64,000 nt of DNA from an uncultured Chloroflexales bacterium (lineage in GTDB: Bacteria > Chloroflexota > Chloroflexia > Chloroflexales > Chloroflexaceae). Positions 26,242 through 34,401 of the stretch are shown here, piece after piece. The translations under genes were made by a program, and so were the position numbers. Positions within the stretch are counted from its first letter, which is position 1; every line of letters starts with the position of its first letter. A model generated the notes under the pieces. That model did no database searches. It saw nothing but the letters and a program-made list of their open reading frames with translations, and had not been told where the DNA came from. The stretch covers positions 1 through 64,000 of the forward strand of contig CALANA010000091.1 of NCBI GenBank assembly GCA_937925925.1. The letters run 5' to 3'.

Positions 26242-27738
26242 TCAAACTCCTGTGATACCGGGTGACTCGGCCTCTGTGCGGCGGAAACGCGCCAATCCCT
26301 GGCGTACCAGATCGGTAAATAGAGCGATTTCTGTTGATGGTATTGCACGGGTCAGAAAAATCAAGCCTGTGTAGGTTATCGCCCCCAGGCCAATCGTGAT
26401 AGCCAGAGGCATCGCTTCTGACCACCAGCAGACACCTACCATCGCCGTGCCTGATCCAGCCGACAGCAACACAGTACGGACGTTGGACCAGGCAAAGGTG
26501 CCACGGGGCAGCAACAGGATGCCTGCGCTCACCATGCCAAACTCGGTGATGAGATAGCTGATTGCACCTGCCAGTGCCCCGATGCCAAAGATGCGTTGGC
26601 ACCATGGGATAAGATAAATATCCATAGGTATCGTGGCTACCGTCGCCACAAAAATGACCAGTGTCCACTGGTTCACGCGATCAGTGGCGATCACAAAGCG
26701 CCCGAACATAGTGGAGAGATACGTGAAGATCAATGATATGGCCATGAACGCCACAATCAGGCCACTTGGCGCAAATTCCTCACCAAAGAGTAAGATGACT
26801 GCTCGATCCGAAATGGCAAACAAGCCCATGCCAATGGGCACTCCCAGCAAGAGCATCAGATCAAAACTTCGGCGCATCACACGCAATGATGCCTCCGGTA
26901 CATTGGCATAACTGCGTGCAATGGCGGGGAAGATGGCCGTTGTTAAAATCACGGGCAGGAACATAAAAGCGCTGGTCAAGCGGAGGGCCACACTGTACAA
27001 ACCAATTTCAGTTTCATTGACCAGGATCGAGAGCAGTAAGATATCGACTTGAAAATACACCGTAACGACCAGTATCGACATGAGATAGGGGGCACCGGAT
27101 TTAAGCATATCCAGTGACTCCTGTAATCGAAACCGTAGATGTAATCGATACCGACGGTTCAGGAAATACAACTGGAGGATCATCTCGGTAAAAGCTGCGA
27201 TGACAATAACGCCAGCAACGATATACACGCCGTAGCCCATAAGCAGGATAGTAATCCCTAGAACCGTATTGACCAGTTTCCCACCGATAAGTGATAGTGA
27301 AGCGAATTCCATACGTTCCAGACCATACAAGGCCGACTGAAACGTCTGGGTAAATTGGCCGATCAAAACAGAAACACCAATGATATAGACAATGTGCGTC
27401 GTTATTGTAGGATAGTCTAACAGATACATATAGAGTGCAACTGCGCCAAAACCCAGGATACAAAAGAACCCGCGTGTCACCATACTGGCCCCAATTAATT
27501 CCGGGGTTTTTTCGGGATAACGTGCAATCTCCTTCATCAAGTAGGTGTCCATCCCAAAAGCGATCAGTACACCAGCAATCGCCCAGATTGATTGGGCAAA
27601 AGTAAGTTGCCCAACCGCTGTTGCACCAAGATACCGAGGCAGAAAGACCATTAAAGCCAGAGTCAAGGCCCAGGTAATTATCTGCGACAGCATCAAGGCG
27701 CTAGCGTTTTTGAAGATCGTCCCTTTAGAGTCATTCAT
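26242..27738 (-). CDS. Wzx-type polysaccharide flippase (MATE-like superfamily)
   Basis: 498 residues with about 14 hydrophobic segments, the usual size of polysaccharide-specific flippases. It begins KNASALMLSQIITWALTLALMVFLPRYLGATAVGQLTFA, typical of the family (helix 1 with a Q and the G-A-x-x-x-G-Q-x-x-F turn). A mid-protein AIFPAIARSYA segment and charged helices are also typical. It should flip undecaprenyl-linked oligosaccharides across the membrane. It lies 62 bp downstream of the chain-length protein gene and 7 bp upstream of the ATPase, so it is in the same operon. Confidence 0.88.
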   Translation of the reverse strand: MNDSKGTIFKNASALMLSQIITWALTLALMVFLPRYLGATAVGQLTFAQSIWAIAGVLIAFGMDTYLMKEIARYPEKTPELIGASMVTRGFFCILGFGAVALYMYLLDYPTITTHIVYIIGVSVLIGQFTQTFQSALYGLERMEFASLSLIGGKLVNTVLGITILLMGYGVYIVAGVIVIAAFTEMILQLYFLNRRYRLHLRFRLQESLDMLKSGAPYLMSILVVTVYFQVDILLLSILVNETEIGLYSVALRLTSAFMFLPVILTTAIFPAIARSYANVPEASLRVMRRSFDLMLLLGVPIGMGLFAISDRAVILLFGEEFAPSGLIVAFMAISLIFTYLSTMFGRFVIATDRVNQWTLVIFVATVATIPMDIYLIPWCQRIFGIGALAGAISYLITEFGMVSAGILLLPRGTFAWSNVRTVLLSAGSGTAMVGVCWWSEAMPLAITIGLGAITYTGLIFLTRAIPSTEIALFTDLVRQGLARFRRTEAESPGITGV

Positions 27739-27800
27739 GGAAGTGTTGTATCTTTCAGGTAAGCAGGAAATGGTAACGAATTGTATCTTGCCGGGCTATC

Positions 27801-28937
27801 TTAAGAGGTTGGCAACGGTGCTGGTTGTTCAACCGCGTCACGCTCAACGGGTTCGCGTGTAGTCCGTGATTGTTTATTCACCGCATGCGTGCCGGGTTTG
27901 TGAACTGGATCGCGATCTTCTGCTGTTGCTTTGCGTTCATTGGCAACCGTACTTGCCAGAACAATCGGGCGGGCATTGGGTACCATCGCTAAAACCGGTA
28001 GATCGAGACTATGCTGAACATCGACTGGAAAACGAATACTGCGATCAAGGAGCATACCGCCCACAATACCGCCGCCGGTTAATGCCACACCGATCATGAT
28101 AAAAATCGCAAAACTCATGATCAAATCTTTCTTTGATGATGATGGCTCACGCGGCAGGGTCGGTGCATCAATGACGAGATAGGATTGACTCGCCTCACTC
28201 TCTGCTTTGGATAGGGCAAGACGGGCTGCTTCTTCTTTGTCAAGCGTTTCCTTGACGCGCGCTGAGAGTTGATCGACCATTGCTTGCAGTCCATCTAATT
28301 CCATTTGCTCTACTTCAGGCCGTTCTCCGCGTATTGGCGCAGGATGTGCTTGAATAAAATCACTTAACCGTGTACGGGCTGCCTCTAACTCTTGCTGCAA
28401 CGGTTCGAGTTGGCTGGCAAAAAACGCCTGGGCTACCATACTGTCCCGTCGATCAGCGTTTAATTTCCAATCGGTATACGCTTCGATAGTTGATGAAGCC
28501 AGTTGATAGGCAATATCCGGATCTTGATGTCTGGCTCCAAAGCGCATCAGTTTTTCGCCCTCAGCCCCCACCCAGATCGACTGGCGTACACTGAAAATGA
28601 TACGCTCAACTTCTTCCGGGCCTTCGTTCATATGTTCCTCAAGTGAGGTGCGCTGGATAATGAAACGAATAAAGGCTTCGGTGCGTAACAGCTCATTCAG
28701 TTCATTCGCCGTCATCTGCGCAGGGGTGATCCAGGAAAACCCGCTGTTGCCAATCGGAACCAGGGTTGAGAGCAGCGAGTCTTTTTGCACAAAAAGTACG
28801 CCACTGGAGATATACATACGTGGAGATTGAATGGTATAGACTGTAGCCACCCCTGCCATCAGTACGATAGGGAGCAGATAGAGCCAGCGATGCCGGAAAT
28901 AACTTTCGAGCAATCGGAGGACAACAAGACGGAGCAT
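27801..28937 (-). CDS. Wzz/GumC-like chain-length determinant protein
   Basis: 378 residues. TM1 (about 20-38) is followed by a periplasmic-type region with a long heptad-rich coiled coil (about 170-260). TM2 lies at about 283-305, preceded by a proline-containing PTLPREPSSSKKD stretch, as in the PCP family (Pfam Wzz). A cytoplasmic tail of about 70 residues is rich in charged residues and prolines. It regulates polymer length together with the ATPase encoded downstream. AAGGAA lies 7 bp before the ATG. It is the first gene of the five-gene operon Wzz-flippase-ATPase-small protein-Wzy. Confidence 0.85.
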   Translation of the reverse strand: MLRLVVLRLLESYFRHRWLYLLPIVLMAGVATVYTIQSPRMYISSGVLFVQKDSLLSTLVPIGNSGFSWITPAQMTANELNELLRTEAFIRFIIQRTSLEEHMNEGPEEVERIIFSVRQSIWVGAEGEKLMRFGARHQDPDIAYQLASSTIEAYTDWKLNADRRDSMVAQAFFASQLEPLQQELEAARTRLSDFIQAHPAPIRGERPEVEQMELDGLQAMVDQLSARVKETLDKEEAARLALSKAESEASQSYLVIDAPTLPREPSSSKKDLIMSFAIFIMIGVALTGGGIVGGMLLDRSIRFPVDVQHSLDLPVLAMVPNARPIVLASTVANERKATAEDRDPVHKPGTHAVNKQSRTTREPVERDAVEQPAPLPTS

Positions 28938-28964
28938 AAAAATTTCCTTGCGTATGAATCACTA

Positions 28965-29086
28965 CGCTCTTACTACAACGAGACTTTCCCTGGAAAGAGA
29001 TGGCGGAGCAGCTTCGCCCCACCAGAAAGGGAACATGTGCCGGGGCCGCAGGCCCCCGTCGAAACGAAGTCTCATTATGGTACATG
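28965..29086. repeat. Family G element, short variant
   Basis: Ends TTACTACAACGAGACTTTCCCTGG and CGAAACGAAGTCTCATTATGGTA, with an internal GGGGCCGCAGGCCCC stem. It matches the short form at 34240-34392. Confidence 0.55.
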
Positions 29087-29105
29087 ACATATAAATATCA
29101 ATGAC

Positions 29106-29183
29106 CTGACCGTTCAGGGAAACGTATATCTGCTGCGGATGTGGAGGCCGTGTCCTTGCAACCCATCCCACCTGAACGGTTAC
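29106..29183. repeat. Family A remnant (A4)
   Basis: Only the ends are preserved (TGACCGTTCAGGGAAACG and CCACCTGAACGGTTAC at 29183); the GC-rich middle is diverged. No clear target duplication. Confidence 0.5.
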
Positions 29184-29196
29184 TCAATATGAATGC

Positions 29197-29337
29197 CTAA
29201 CGCAGAGTCTTAAATATCATGGGGCTGACTTCAGGTTGCTTCTGTTCTCTGCGCAGACTATGCGTATGTACAGTGTATCTAAGAATAATAAAGATTGTCA
29301 ATAATGTCTGATAGATGAAAGATGTCAAAAAAATCAT
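29197..29337 (-). CDS. Possible small single-span membrane protein
   Basis: A 46-residue frame: MIFLTSFIYQTLLTIFIILR is a good membrane helix followed by a basic, polar tail (HSLRREQKQPE). AGGAAG abuts the ATG, too close for an ideal ribosome binding site. It sits between two family A elements in otherwise gene-free DNA. I do not recognise it; it may be chance coding in AT-rich sequence. Confidence 0.22.
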   Translation of the reverse strand: MIFLTSFIYQTLLTIFIILRYTVHTHSLRREQKQPEVSPMIFKTLR

Positions 29338-29526
29338 CTTCCTGCATGCATAACCGCAGGAGTCATCGGCGTGATGGTACGCTGTACGAGGAAAGAGCAA
29401 CGATGTACAATTATACCACTGCTCAGACTGGTGCGCATTGCGAATAAAGATACTCTTTAACAGTTTCGTCATATCGAAAGGAACAGAGGTAGCTTCTATG
29501 ACACGAGTGACGCGGTAGTATAGCAA

Positions 29527-29644
29527 GTACCCGTTCAGGGGAACGTTCACCAGCGGGGGTTGCGGGGGCCTGCGGCCCCCGCGAAACCTTTAGAACCTCC
29601 TGGAGCGGCACGGCTCCTCCCAACCAACCCACCGGAACGGTTAC
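29527..29644. repeat. Family A element (A5)
   Basis: 118 bp with ends GTACCCGTTCAGGGGAACG and CCACCGGAACGGTTAC, a GCGGGGGCCTGCGGCCCCCGC stem and a GGAGCGGCACGGCTCC stem. No target duplication is evident; a family C element begins about 6 bp to its right. Confidence 0.7.
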
Positions 29645-29650
29645 GCACAA

Positions 29651-29756
29651 CAATCCTATTCCAATTGTGAACGGAAATCCAGGCTTGACGCTGGATGGAG
29701 CGCTCCCAGCGTCAAGCCTGGACTCCGGTCTTCACAAATCATTTAGGATTGCTATA
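29651..29756. repeat. Family C element, well preserved
   Basis: Ends CAATCCTATTCCAATTGTGAAC and TTCACAAATCATTTAGGATTGCTATA. A long inverted repeat is formed by TCCAGGCTTGACGCTGG and CCAGCGTCAAGCCTGGA (about 29678-29730). Confidence 0.75.
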
Positions 29757-29965
29757 TGGTCAACTCGTCTTTTCGCTTTCGGCCGAGCGGTACTTTTCTG
29801 GTTGTCCGCTCCTGCATTTCGTCGTAGGCGAAGGTTTGGAGCGGAAAAACGTTTCTTTCATACTGCAGACGAAAAAGACGTTGTGTGTGAGCGACTATGC
29901 ACGTTCTTGTGTAAAACGCCGCCCCAATCTCGACAGGTGGGTCAACGAACGTCCTGTCAGTTTAG
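29757..29965. repeat. Family B element, decayed (B6)
   Basis: Left end GGTCAACTCGTC, right end GTCAACGAACGTCCTG. The core hairpin (about 29806-29848: GTCCGCTCC..TTTCG against CGAAGGTTTGGAGCGGA) has several mismatches. Confidence 0.5.
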
Positions 29966-29981
29966 AAAGGCCATACAGCAT

Positions 29982-31175
29982 TCAAGAGTCATTGCGAGCA
30001 GTACGTACCCAGCCATGCTGATCGCGTCCGATCAGCACGCGCACATACAACCAGATCTTCCAGGCGATAAAGGCGGGCGCATACAGCAATGCCTGATAGA
30101 GCTTGCGGGGTGCCCGTGCCAGAATCAGACTGGCGACAATGTAGATAATCTGCCCCAGAATGGTACCTGCACAGAGGATGGTTGCTCTAACACTCTGAAG
30201 CGCTGCCGCTGCCAGCAAACAGACCAGGCTGCCAATGGTCACGATTGAAAATGGCGGAATGAGTTGCTCCACTGCTGCATCGAAGAGCAGAAAGTTGCGC
30301 CTGGTCAGAGCGGTGCGCAAGAGACGGGGCACATACTGGCGCACCATCTGCAACCGTCCGCGTTCCCAGCGGGCATTTTGTGATTGTGCTGCCCGTAGTG
30401 TGCCGGGCATCTCGGCCCAGACGACAGCATCGGGCGCAAACATAACGCGCTCGCCGCCCTGAATGAGCGCCATATGGTACTCAATATCTTCGGTCAAGGA
30501 GGCTGGCCAGCGATACCGGCGCATAATATCGGCCCTAAACACCATCCCGTTGCCCTTCAGTCCGGCTGAACCACCGAGTACCATGCGCCCCTGTGGGCGC
30601 ACATAGTGTACCGCCATCAGCGCAATCGAGCGCAGGCTGGCACTCCAGGAGGCTTCGGGATCACGCACGGCGTAATATGCCTGAATAACGCGCTCGCCTC
30701 GTGACAGTCGAGCATCCATGACCGTTAAGAAGTTCGGCGAAACAATGGTATCGGCATCAAGAATAACCATTGCGTCATGGGCATCACCGCGCTCCCAGAT
30801 CCGCTCTAGCAGCCACTCCAGCGCATAGCCTTTGCCAAGCCGTTCGGTATTGGTGCGTTCGTGAACGATTGCCCCGGCTTGTCGCGCCAGTTCGGCGGTG
30901 CGGTCGGTGCAGTTATCGGCCACCACGTGGATCGCGTACAGTGTGGAAGGATAATCGAGCTGATGCAGGTTCGTCAGTAATGTTGGCAGCAACCGCTCTT
31001 CATTGTGAGCCGGTATCATGAACAAAAAGCGCGTATCTGGTGCCCGGCCACGGGCGGCTGTTCGTCGGGGCGCAAACCATGCTGCGCCTGTCAGCAGCAA
31101 CAAATAGCTGACCATGGCCGCCAGGATACCAGCGATGAGCCAGACCACTCCGCGTGCTAGTGAGATAATGCGCAC
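29982..31175 (-). CDS. Membrane-bound family 2 glycosyltransferase (processive type)
   Basis: 397 residues. An N-terminal helix (about 8-32) precedes a GT-A domain: FLFMIPAHNEERLLPTLL, VVADNCTDRTAEL, VILDADTIVSPNFL (DXD), GNGMVFRADIMRRYRW, SLTEDIEYHMAL (TED) and QNARWERGRLQ (QxxRW). Two or three helices follow at the C-terminus. The QxxRW and TED motifs are those of cellulose synthase/NodC-like enzymes, although the protein is short for a synthase. The start is a GTG preceded by GGAGAGGA. A GT4 gene ends 43 bp upstream on the same strand. Confidence 0.88.
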   Translation of the reverse strand: MRIISLARGVVWLIAGILAAMVSYLLLLTGAAWFAPRRTAARGRAPDTRFLFMIPAHNEERLLPTLLTNLHQLDYPSTLYAIHVVADNCTDRTAELARQAGAIVHERTNTERLGKGYALEWLLERIWERGDAHDAMVILDADTIVSPNFLTVMDARLSRGERVIQAYYAVRDPEASWSASLRSIALMAVHYVRPQGRMVLGGSAGLKGNGMVFRADIMRRYRWPASLTEDIEYHMALIQGGERVMFAPDAVVWAEMPGTLRAAQSQNARWERGRLQMVRQYVPRLLRTALTRRNFLLFDAAVEQLIPPFSIVTIGSLVCLLAAAALQSVRATILCAGTILGQIIYIVASLILARAPRKLYQALLYAPAFIAWKIWLYVRVLIGRDQHGWVRTARNDS

Positions 31176-31218
31176 GAGTTTCTATCCTCTCCTCAGAACA
31201 TGGCAACAGTGTAACGTT

Positions 31219-32310
31219 TTAATGGGTTACTGCCTCGCCGTTTGTCTGAACGCTTGCCACCACACGACTCAGGCGAGCCGTATAGTGATCCAGGCTCATT
31301 TCCTGTTCAATGCGTCGCCGTCCAGCCTGACCCATCCGTGCTGCCTGATCGGGATGGGTCACCAGTTGCATGATCGCCGCTCGTAGGGCATCAGGGTCGC
31401 CCGGCGGAACGTACAGTCCGGTCTCGCCATCGATCACTACGTCGGTCTGACCAGGTGTGCGCGAACAGATGACCGCCCGCCCCATCGCCATCGCTTCTAG
31501 AATCGCCGTCACACCCGCCTGATAGTTGACATTCAGCAACGGCATGACCACAAAGCGGCTATCGGCATACAGTTGGCGTAGTTCATACTGCGAAAAGCGC
31601 TGCACCGTAACATTTTCGGGAATATGCTGTCCTTGCGTGCTATCCGCTTGCCTGGCCCAGGGACTGGCAGCCGCAATAACCACCTGGATGTCCAGGCCAC
31701 GCACAGCCTGAATCAGGGTGGGATAGTCACGTGACTCCAGACCGACCGAGCAAATCATAGGGCGGGAGGTCGGGTTGGGGGTTACCTTGTCGGGCGCGAA
31801 AAAGTCAGCATCGACCATAAAGGGTGTAAAGACCACCCTCTGAGCAGGTACCTTCCAGCGGCGTTGGATAAACTGTTGTTGCCAGGTGGCATACACCAGA
31901 AAGATATCGACATGGCTCTGCAAGCCAAGCACGTCAAACAGCAACATTTTTTTGCCCACCGACAGGATGTGGACGATCATCACATGTCGTGCGCGGTGAC
32001 CGGCGATGGTGGCATACTTCAACAGAGTGGCGAGCGGAATACCCACTTGCTCACCGTCGGTAAAGATAACGTGATAGTGTCGTCGGCGACAATAGCATGC
32101 CCAGGCCAGCAACAGATTCGGGCCAGACAGACGCTCCAGCAGCCATCCGAACCAGCCGCTGTTGCGACGCGCCGCGGCATAGTCCATAATATCGGCTTCA
32201 AATGCCTGGGCCAGTTCAAAGTAATCAGCGCGTGGCCGCGCGCCTTGAGCAATCTTTTCAACTGTGTCGGGGGCGATTACCCCGGATACCGTCAACAGCA
32301 CCTGTGCCAT
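31219..32310 (-). CDS. GT4-type glycosyltransferase
   Basis: 363 residues from the ATG at 32310 with AAGGTA upstream; the frame continues to 32400 but that part lies in the upstream gene. GT-B elements: an N-terminal domain with LLLAWACYCRRRHYHVIFTDGEQVGIPLA, MICSVGLESRDYPTLIQAV (donor domain start), VTVQRFSQYELRQLYADSRFVVMPLLNVNYQAGVTAILEAMAMGRAVI, and the C-terminal LVTHPDQAARMGQAGRRRIEQ helix. The usual EGxP loop is replaced by NVNYQAGVTAILEAM, but the E-x-x-A core remains. It overlaps the preceding gene by 53 bp, so expression is linked. Confidence 0.82.
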   Translation of the reverse strand: MAQVLLTVSGVIAPDTVEKIAQGARPRADYFELAQAFEADIMDYAAARRNSGWFGWLLERLSGPNLLLAWACYCRRRHYHVIFTDGEQVGIPLATLLKYATIAGHRARHVMIVHILSVGKKMLLFDVLGLQSHVDIFLVYATWQQQFIQRRWKVPAQRVVFTPFMVDADFFAPDKVTPNPTSRPMICSVGLESRDYPTLIQAVRGLDIQVVIAAASPWARQADSTQGQHIPENVTVQRFSQYELRQLYADSRFVVMPLLNVNYQAGVTAILEAMAMGRAVICSRTPGQTDVVIDGETGLYVPPGDPDALRAAIMQLVTHPDQAARMGQAGRRRIEQEMSLDHYTARLSRVVASVQTNGEAVTH

Positions 32311-33418
32311 AGCGTACCTTACTTTCAATGCGTGCTGTATCCGCCTCCTGTTTGAGCAAATCCAGCAAACGATCGGCATTGCGTTGCGCATCAAATTCAC
32401 GCGTCACCAGTTCGATCGCCCGTGTGCCCATATCCAGCCGCAGTATCGGATTTTCGATCAGTCGTCTCAGCGCCGTAACCAGTGCCGATACATCGCCTGT
32501 CGGTATCAGCAACCCGGTTGTACCATCTTGTATAATCTCAGGAATAGCCGCTATCCGTGTGGCTATTCCTGGTAAACCTGTGGCCCCGGCCTCCGAAAGT
32601 ACCATGGGCAAGCAGTCGCCATGGGTTGGCAGGCAAAAGATGTCGCTATTATAGTACAGTTGTTTGAGCGGCGCACTGTTGGGCTGCATATCGTTATAGA
32701 CAAATAGCCCTGGCTCGGCAGGTAAGGTATCGCGTGTCACCAGATGCAACTCCACGTCTGGCGAACGCACGGCCCGAAAAGCCTCGAGTAGCAACAGACC
32801 ACCTTTGCGCTCTAGATTACCACCCACAAACAAGATTTTCACTGGCCCATCGTGTGCTACACGTGGTGTTGGACGTAGCCACTCGCTGGTGTTCACGCCG
32901 GGTGGGATGACAGTTATTTTATCTGCGGGAACGTCATAGTCGTCCACCAGACCTTGCCTGGCCCACGTACTCCATGTGACGAGTCGTCGTGCAGCCCGAA
33001 AACAGTCCCGATTCATCCGCCACTTGGTGTGTTCTAGCCATGCCGGGCCACGTCTATGGCTATAGGCTGCGCCCAACGCGTCGTACTGGAGCGGTGTGGC
33101 GTCTAACGAGACAATACTAGGAATACGCTTGATCCAGTTGGTGGACAGCACGGCCGGTACCTGGGTATGAAAGAACAGGGCATCCAGTTGCGTCCGGCGG
33201 GTCATATCTGCCACCAGCCGTCGGGCGCGTACACCAGCCCGCACTGTCCAGTTACTTCTGAAAAGCGGGATATACCCACCAATCCCTGGTGTTTCCCAGG
33301 GCACCAGCCCCCAGCAAGCTTGAATATCCGGGTCACGCGGCACATTCGCCCGCAGATTGCTGGCATGCGTGATATGGCCCAGAGCCTGCTCAAGAATGAA
33401 ACCAATGCGATAGGTCAT
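32258..33418 (-). CDS. GT4-type glycosyltransferase
   Basis: 386 residues from the ATG at 33418 with AAGGAA upstream. It begins YRIGFILEQALGHITHASNLR and is paralogous to the protein at 14886-15977 along its whole length (FFHTQVPAVLS, SLDATPLQYDALG, LVTWSTWARQGLVDDYDV, ITVIPPGVN). Donor-site region: FCLPTHGDCLPMVLSEAGATGLPGIATRIAAIPE. In the canonical E-x7-E site the first residue is D (GDCLPMVLSE). Probably an exopolysaccharide mannosyl- or glucosyltransferase; the substrate is not readable. First gene of a three-gene group with 31219 and 29982. Confidence 0.85.
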   Translation of the reverse strand: MTYRIGFILEQALGHITHASNLRANVPRDPDIQACWGLVPWETPGIGGYIPLFRSNWTVRAGVRARRLVADMTRRTQLDALFFHTQVPAVLSTNWIKRIPSIVSLDATPLQYDALGAAYSHRRGPAWLEHTKWRMNRDCFRAARRLVTWSTWARQGLVDDYDVPADKITVIPPGVNTSEWLRPTPRVAHDGPVKILFVGGNLERKGGLLLLEAFRAVRSPDVELHLVTRDTLPAEPGLFVYNDMQPNSAPLKQLYYNSDIFCLPTHGDCLPMVLSEAGATGLPGIATRIAAIPEIIQDGTTGLLIPTGDVSALVTALRRLIENPILRLDMGTRAIELVTREFDAQRNADRLLDLLKQEADTARIESKVRYGTGAVDGIRGNRPRHS

Positions 33419-33642
33419 GCTGATTTTTTCCTTGATAGCATGGAATGTAGGCGATAACGACGGGTATGGCAACCAATATCAGAGTGACTGACACCATCCT
33501 GTGGCTGTTGTTCGGCCATTGACCGATGAACCAGGCAGGGTTGCACTACTCCACGCCAGGATGGCCCCCTCTACAGTATGTACCATTCTGACACTAAACG
33601 AGTTACACTCCTACTTGAGCTGGATGAATATTTGGTAATATA

Positions 33643-33810
33643 GCAATCCTACATGAGTTGTAAAGACCGGAGGCCCGACTTGACGCTGGTAATACCGTTT
33701 CGACTTTCCCCTGGGAGCGCGGGCAGTGTGCCCTCGTCTCCGCGATAGAGATCGTCCTGTCCTCGCTCCCAGGTATCCGGTGTTATACCAATTTGTCTTA
33801 GGCAGTTGGT
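33643..33810. repeat. Composite repeat: half family C and a family G-like piece
   Basis: TATAGCAATCCTACATGAGTTGTAAAGACCGGAG is a family C left half. It is followed by GTAATACCGTTTCGACTTTCCCCTGGGAGCG ... CGCTCCCAGGTATCCGGTGTTATACCAATTTG, a palindromic block with family G ends. No gene is seen between 33419 and 34401. Confidence 0.5.
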
Positions 33811-33834
33811 TCGTCTTACCCTTCTTACTGTCAG

Positions 33835-34012
33835 GATGTACGCGGTGGGTCATCCGCTGACCAGGTGCGCCTGCGGCAGCGTGGAAGAAACGCGTTCTTT
33901 CCCCCCCCAATTTTCGCCGTAGGCGAAAATTGGGGGGGGAAAAACAAGAAAAGTACCGCTCTGCCGAAGGCGAAAAAGACGTCTTGTTTGATCTACCGCG
34001 TAACTCGTGTTC
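33835..34012. repeat. Family B element (B7)
   Basis: Ends AGGATGTACGCGGTGGGTC and CTACCGCGTAACTCGTG. The core hairpin has perfect 21-bp arms, 33898-33918 and 33922-33942 (TTTCCCCCCCCAATTTTCGCC), with loop GTA. Confidence 0.72.
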
Positions 34013-34239
34013 ATGACAAGAACATGCGGAATGTTCAAGTCAAAACGGTGTTACTCCACGCGTGAACAGGTACAACAACGCAACAATCGCTGTTCTTGAC
34101 AAATTTAACTCACAATGTTACCATTTTCCTATCAACGGCGCAGGAGACCACCATACCGATCCAGACGCCGTAGCCCGTTATAATCAATATGCGACACATT
34201 GCATCGTAGTGTATACTTAGCGCGGATTTTGCTCTAGCG

Positions 34240-34392
34240 TAGTACTATAACGAGCCTTCCCCTGGAACGAGATTGCGAGGGGGCGTAGAGACATTGCATG
34301 CAACGTCCCGCCGCCGCCCCTCCCCTATGGGGGGATGTAGGGGGGAGGGGCGCAGCGAAGCCGCGCCGAGACGAAGTCTCGTTGTAGTAGTA
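34240..34392. repeat. Family G short element directly upstream of sulfite reductase
   Basis: Terminal inverted repeats TAGTACTATAACGAG and CTCGTTGTAGTAGTA, with internal ATTGCATGCAACGT and GAAGCCGCGCC modules. The right end is 10 bp from the ATG of the sulfite reductase gene, so the gene's ribosome binding site (GGGAG) abuts the element. Confidence 0.6.
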
Positions 34393-34401
34393 GGGAGTCA
34401 T

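Noticed and set aside
34273-34401. N-terminal extension of the sulfite reductase
   Set aside because: The extra 43 codons fall in a family G repeat and have no ribosome binding site; the ATG at 34402 has one.
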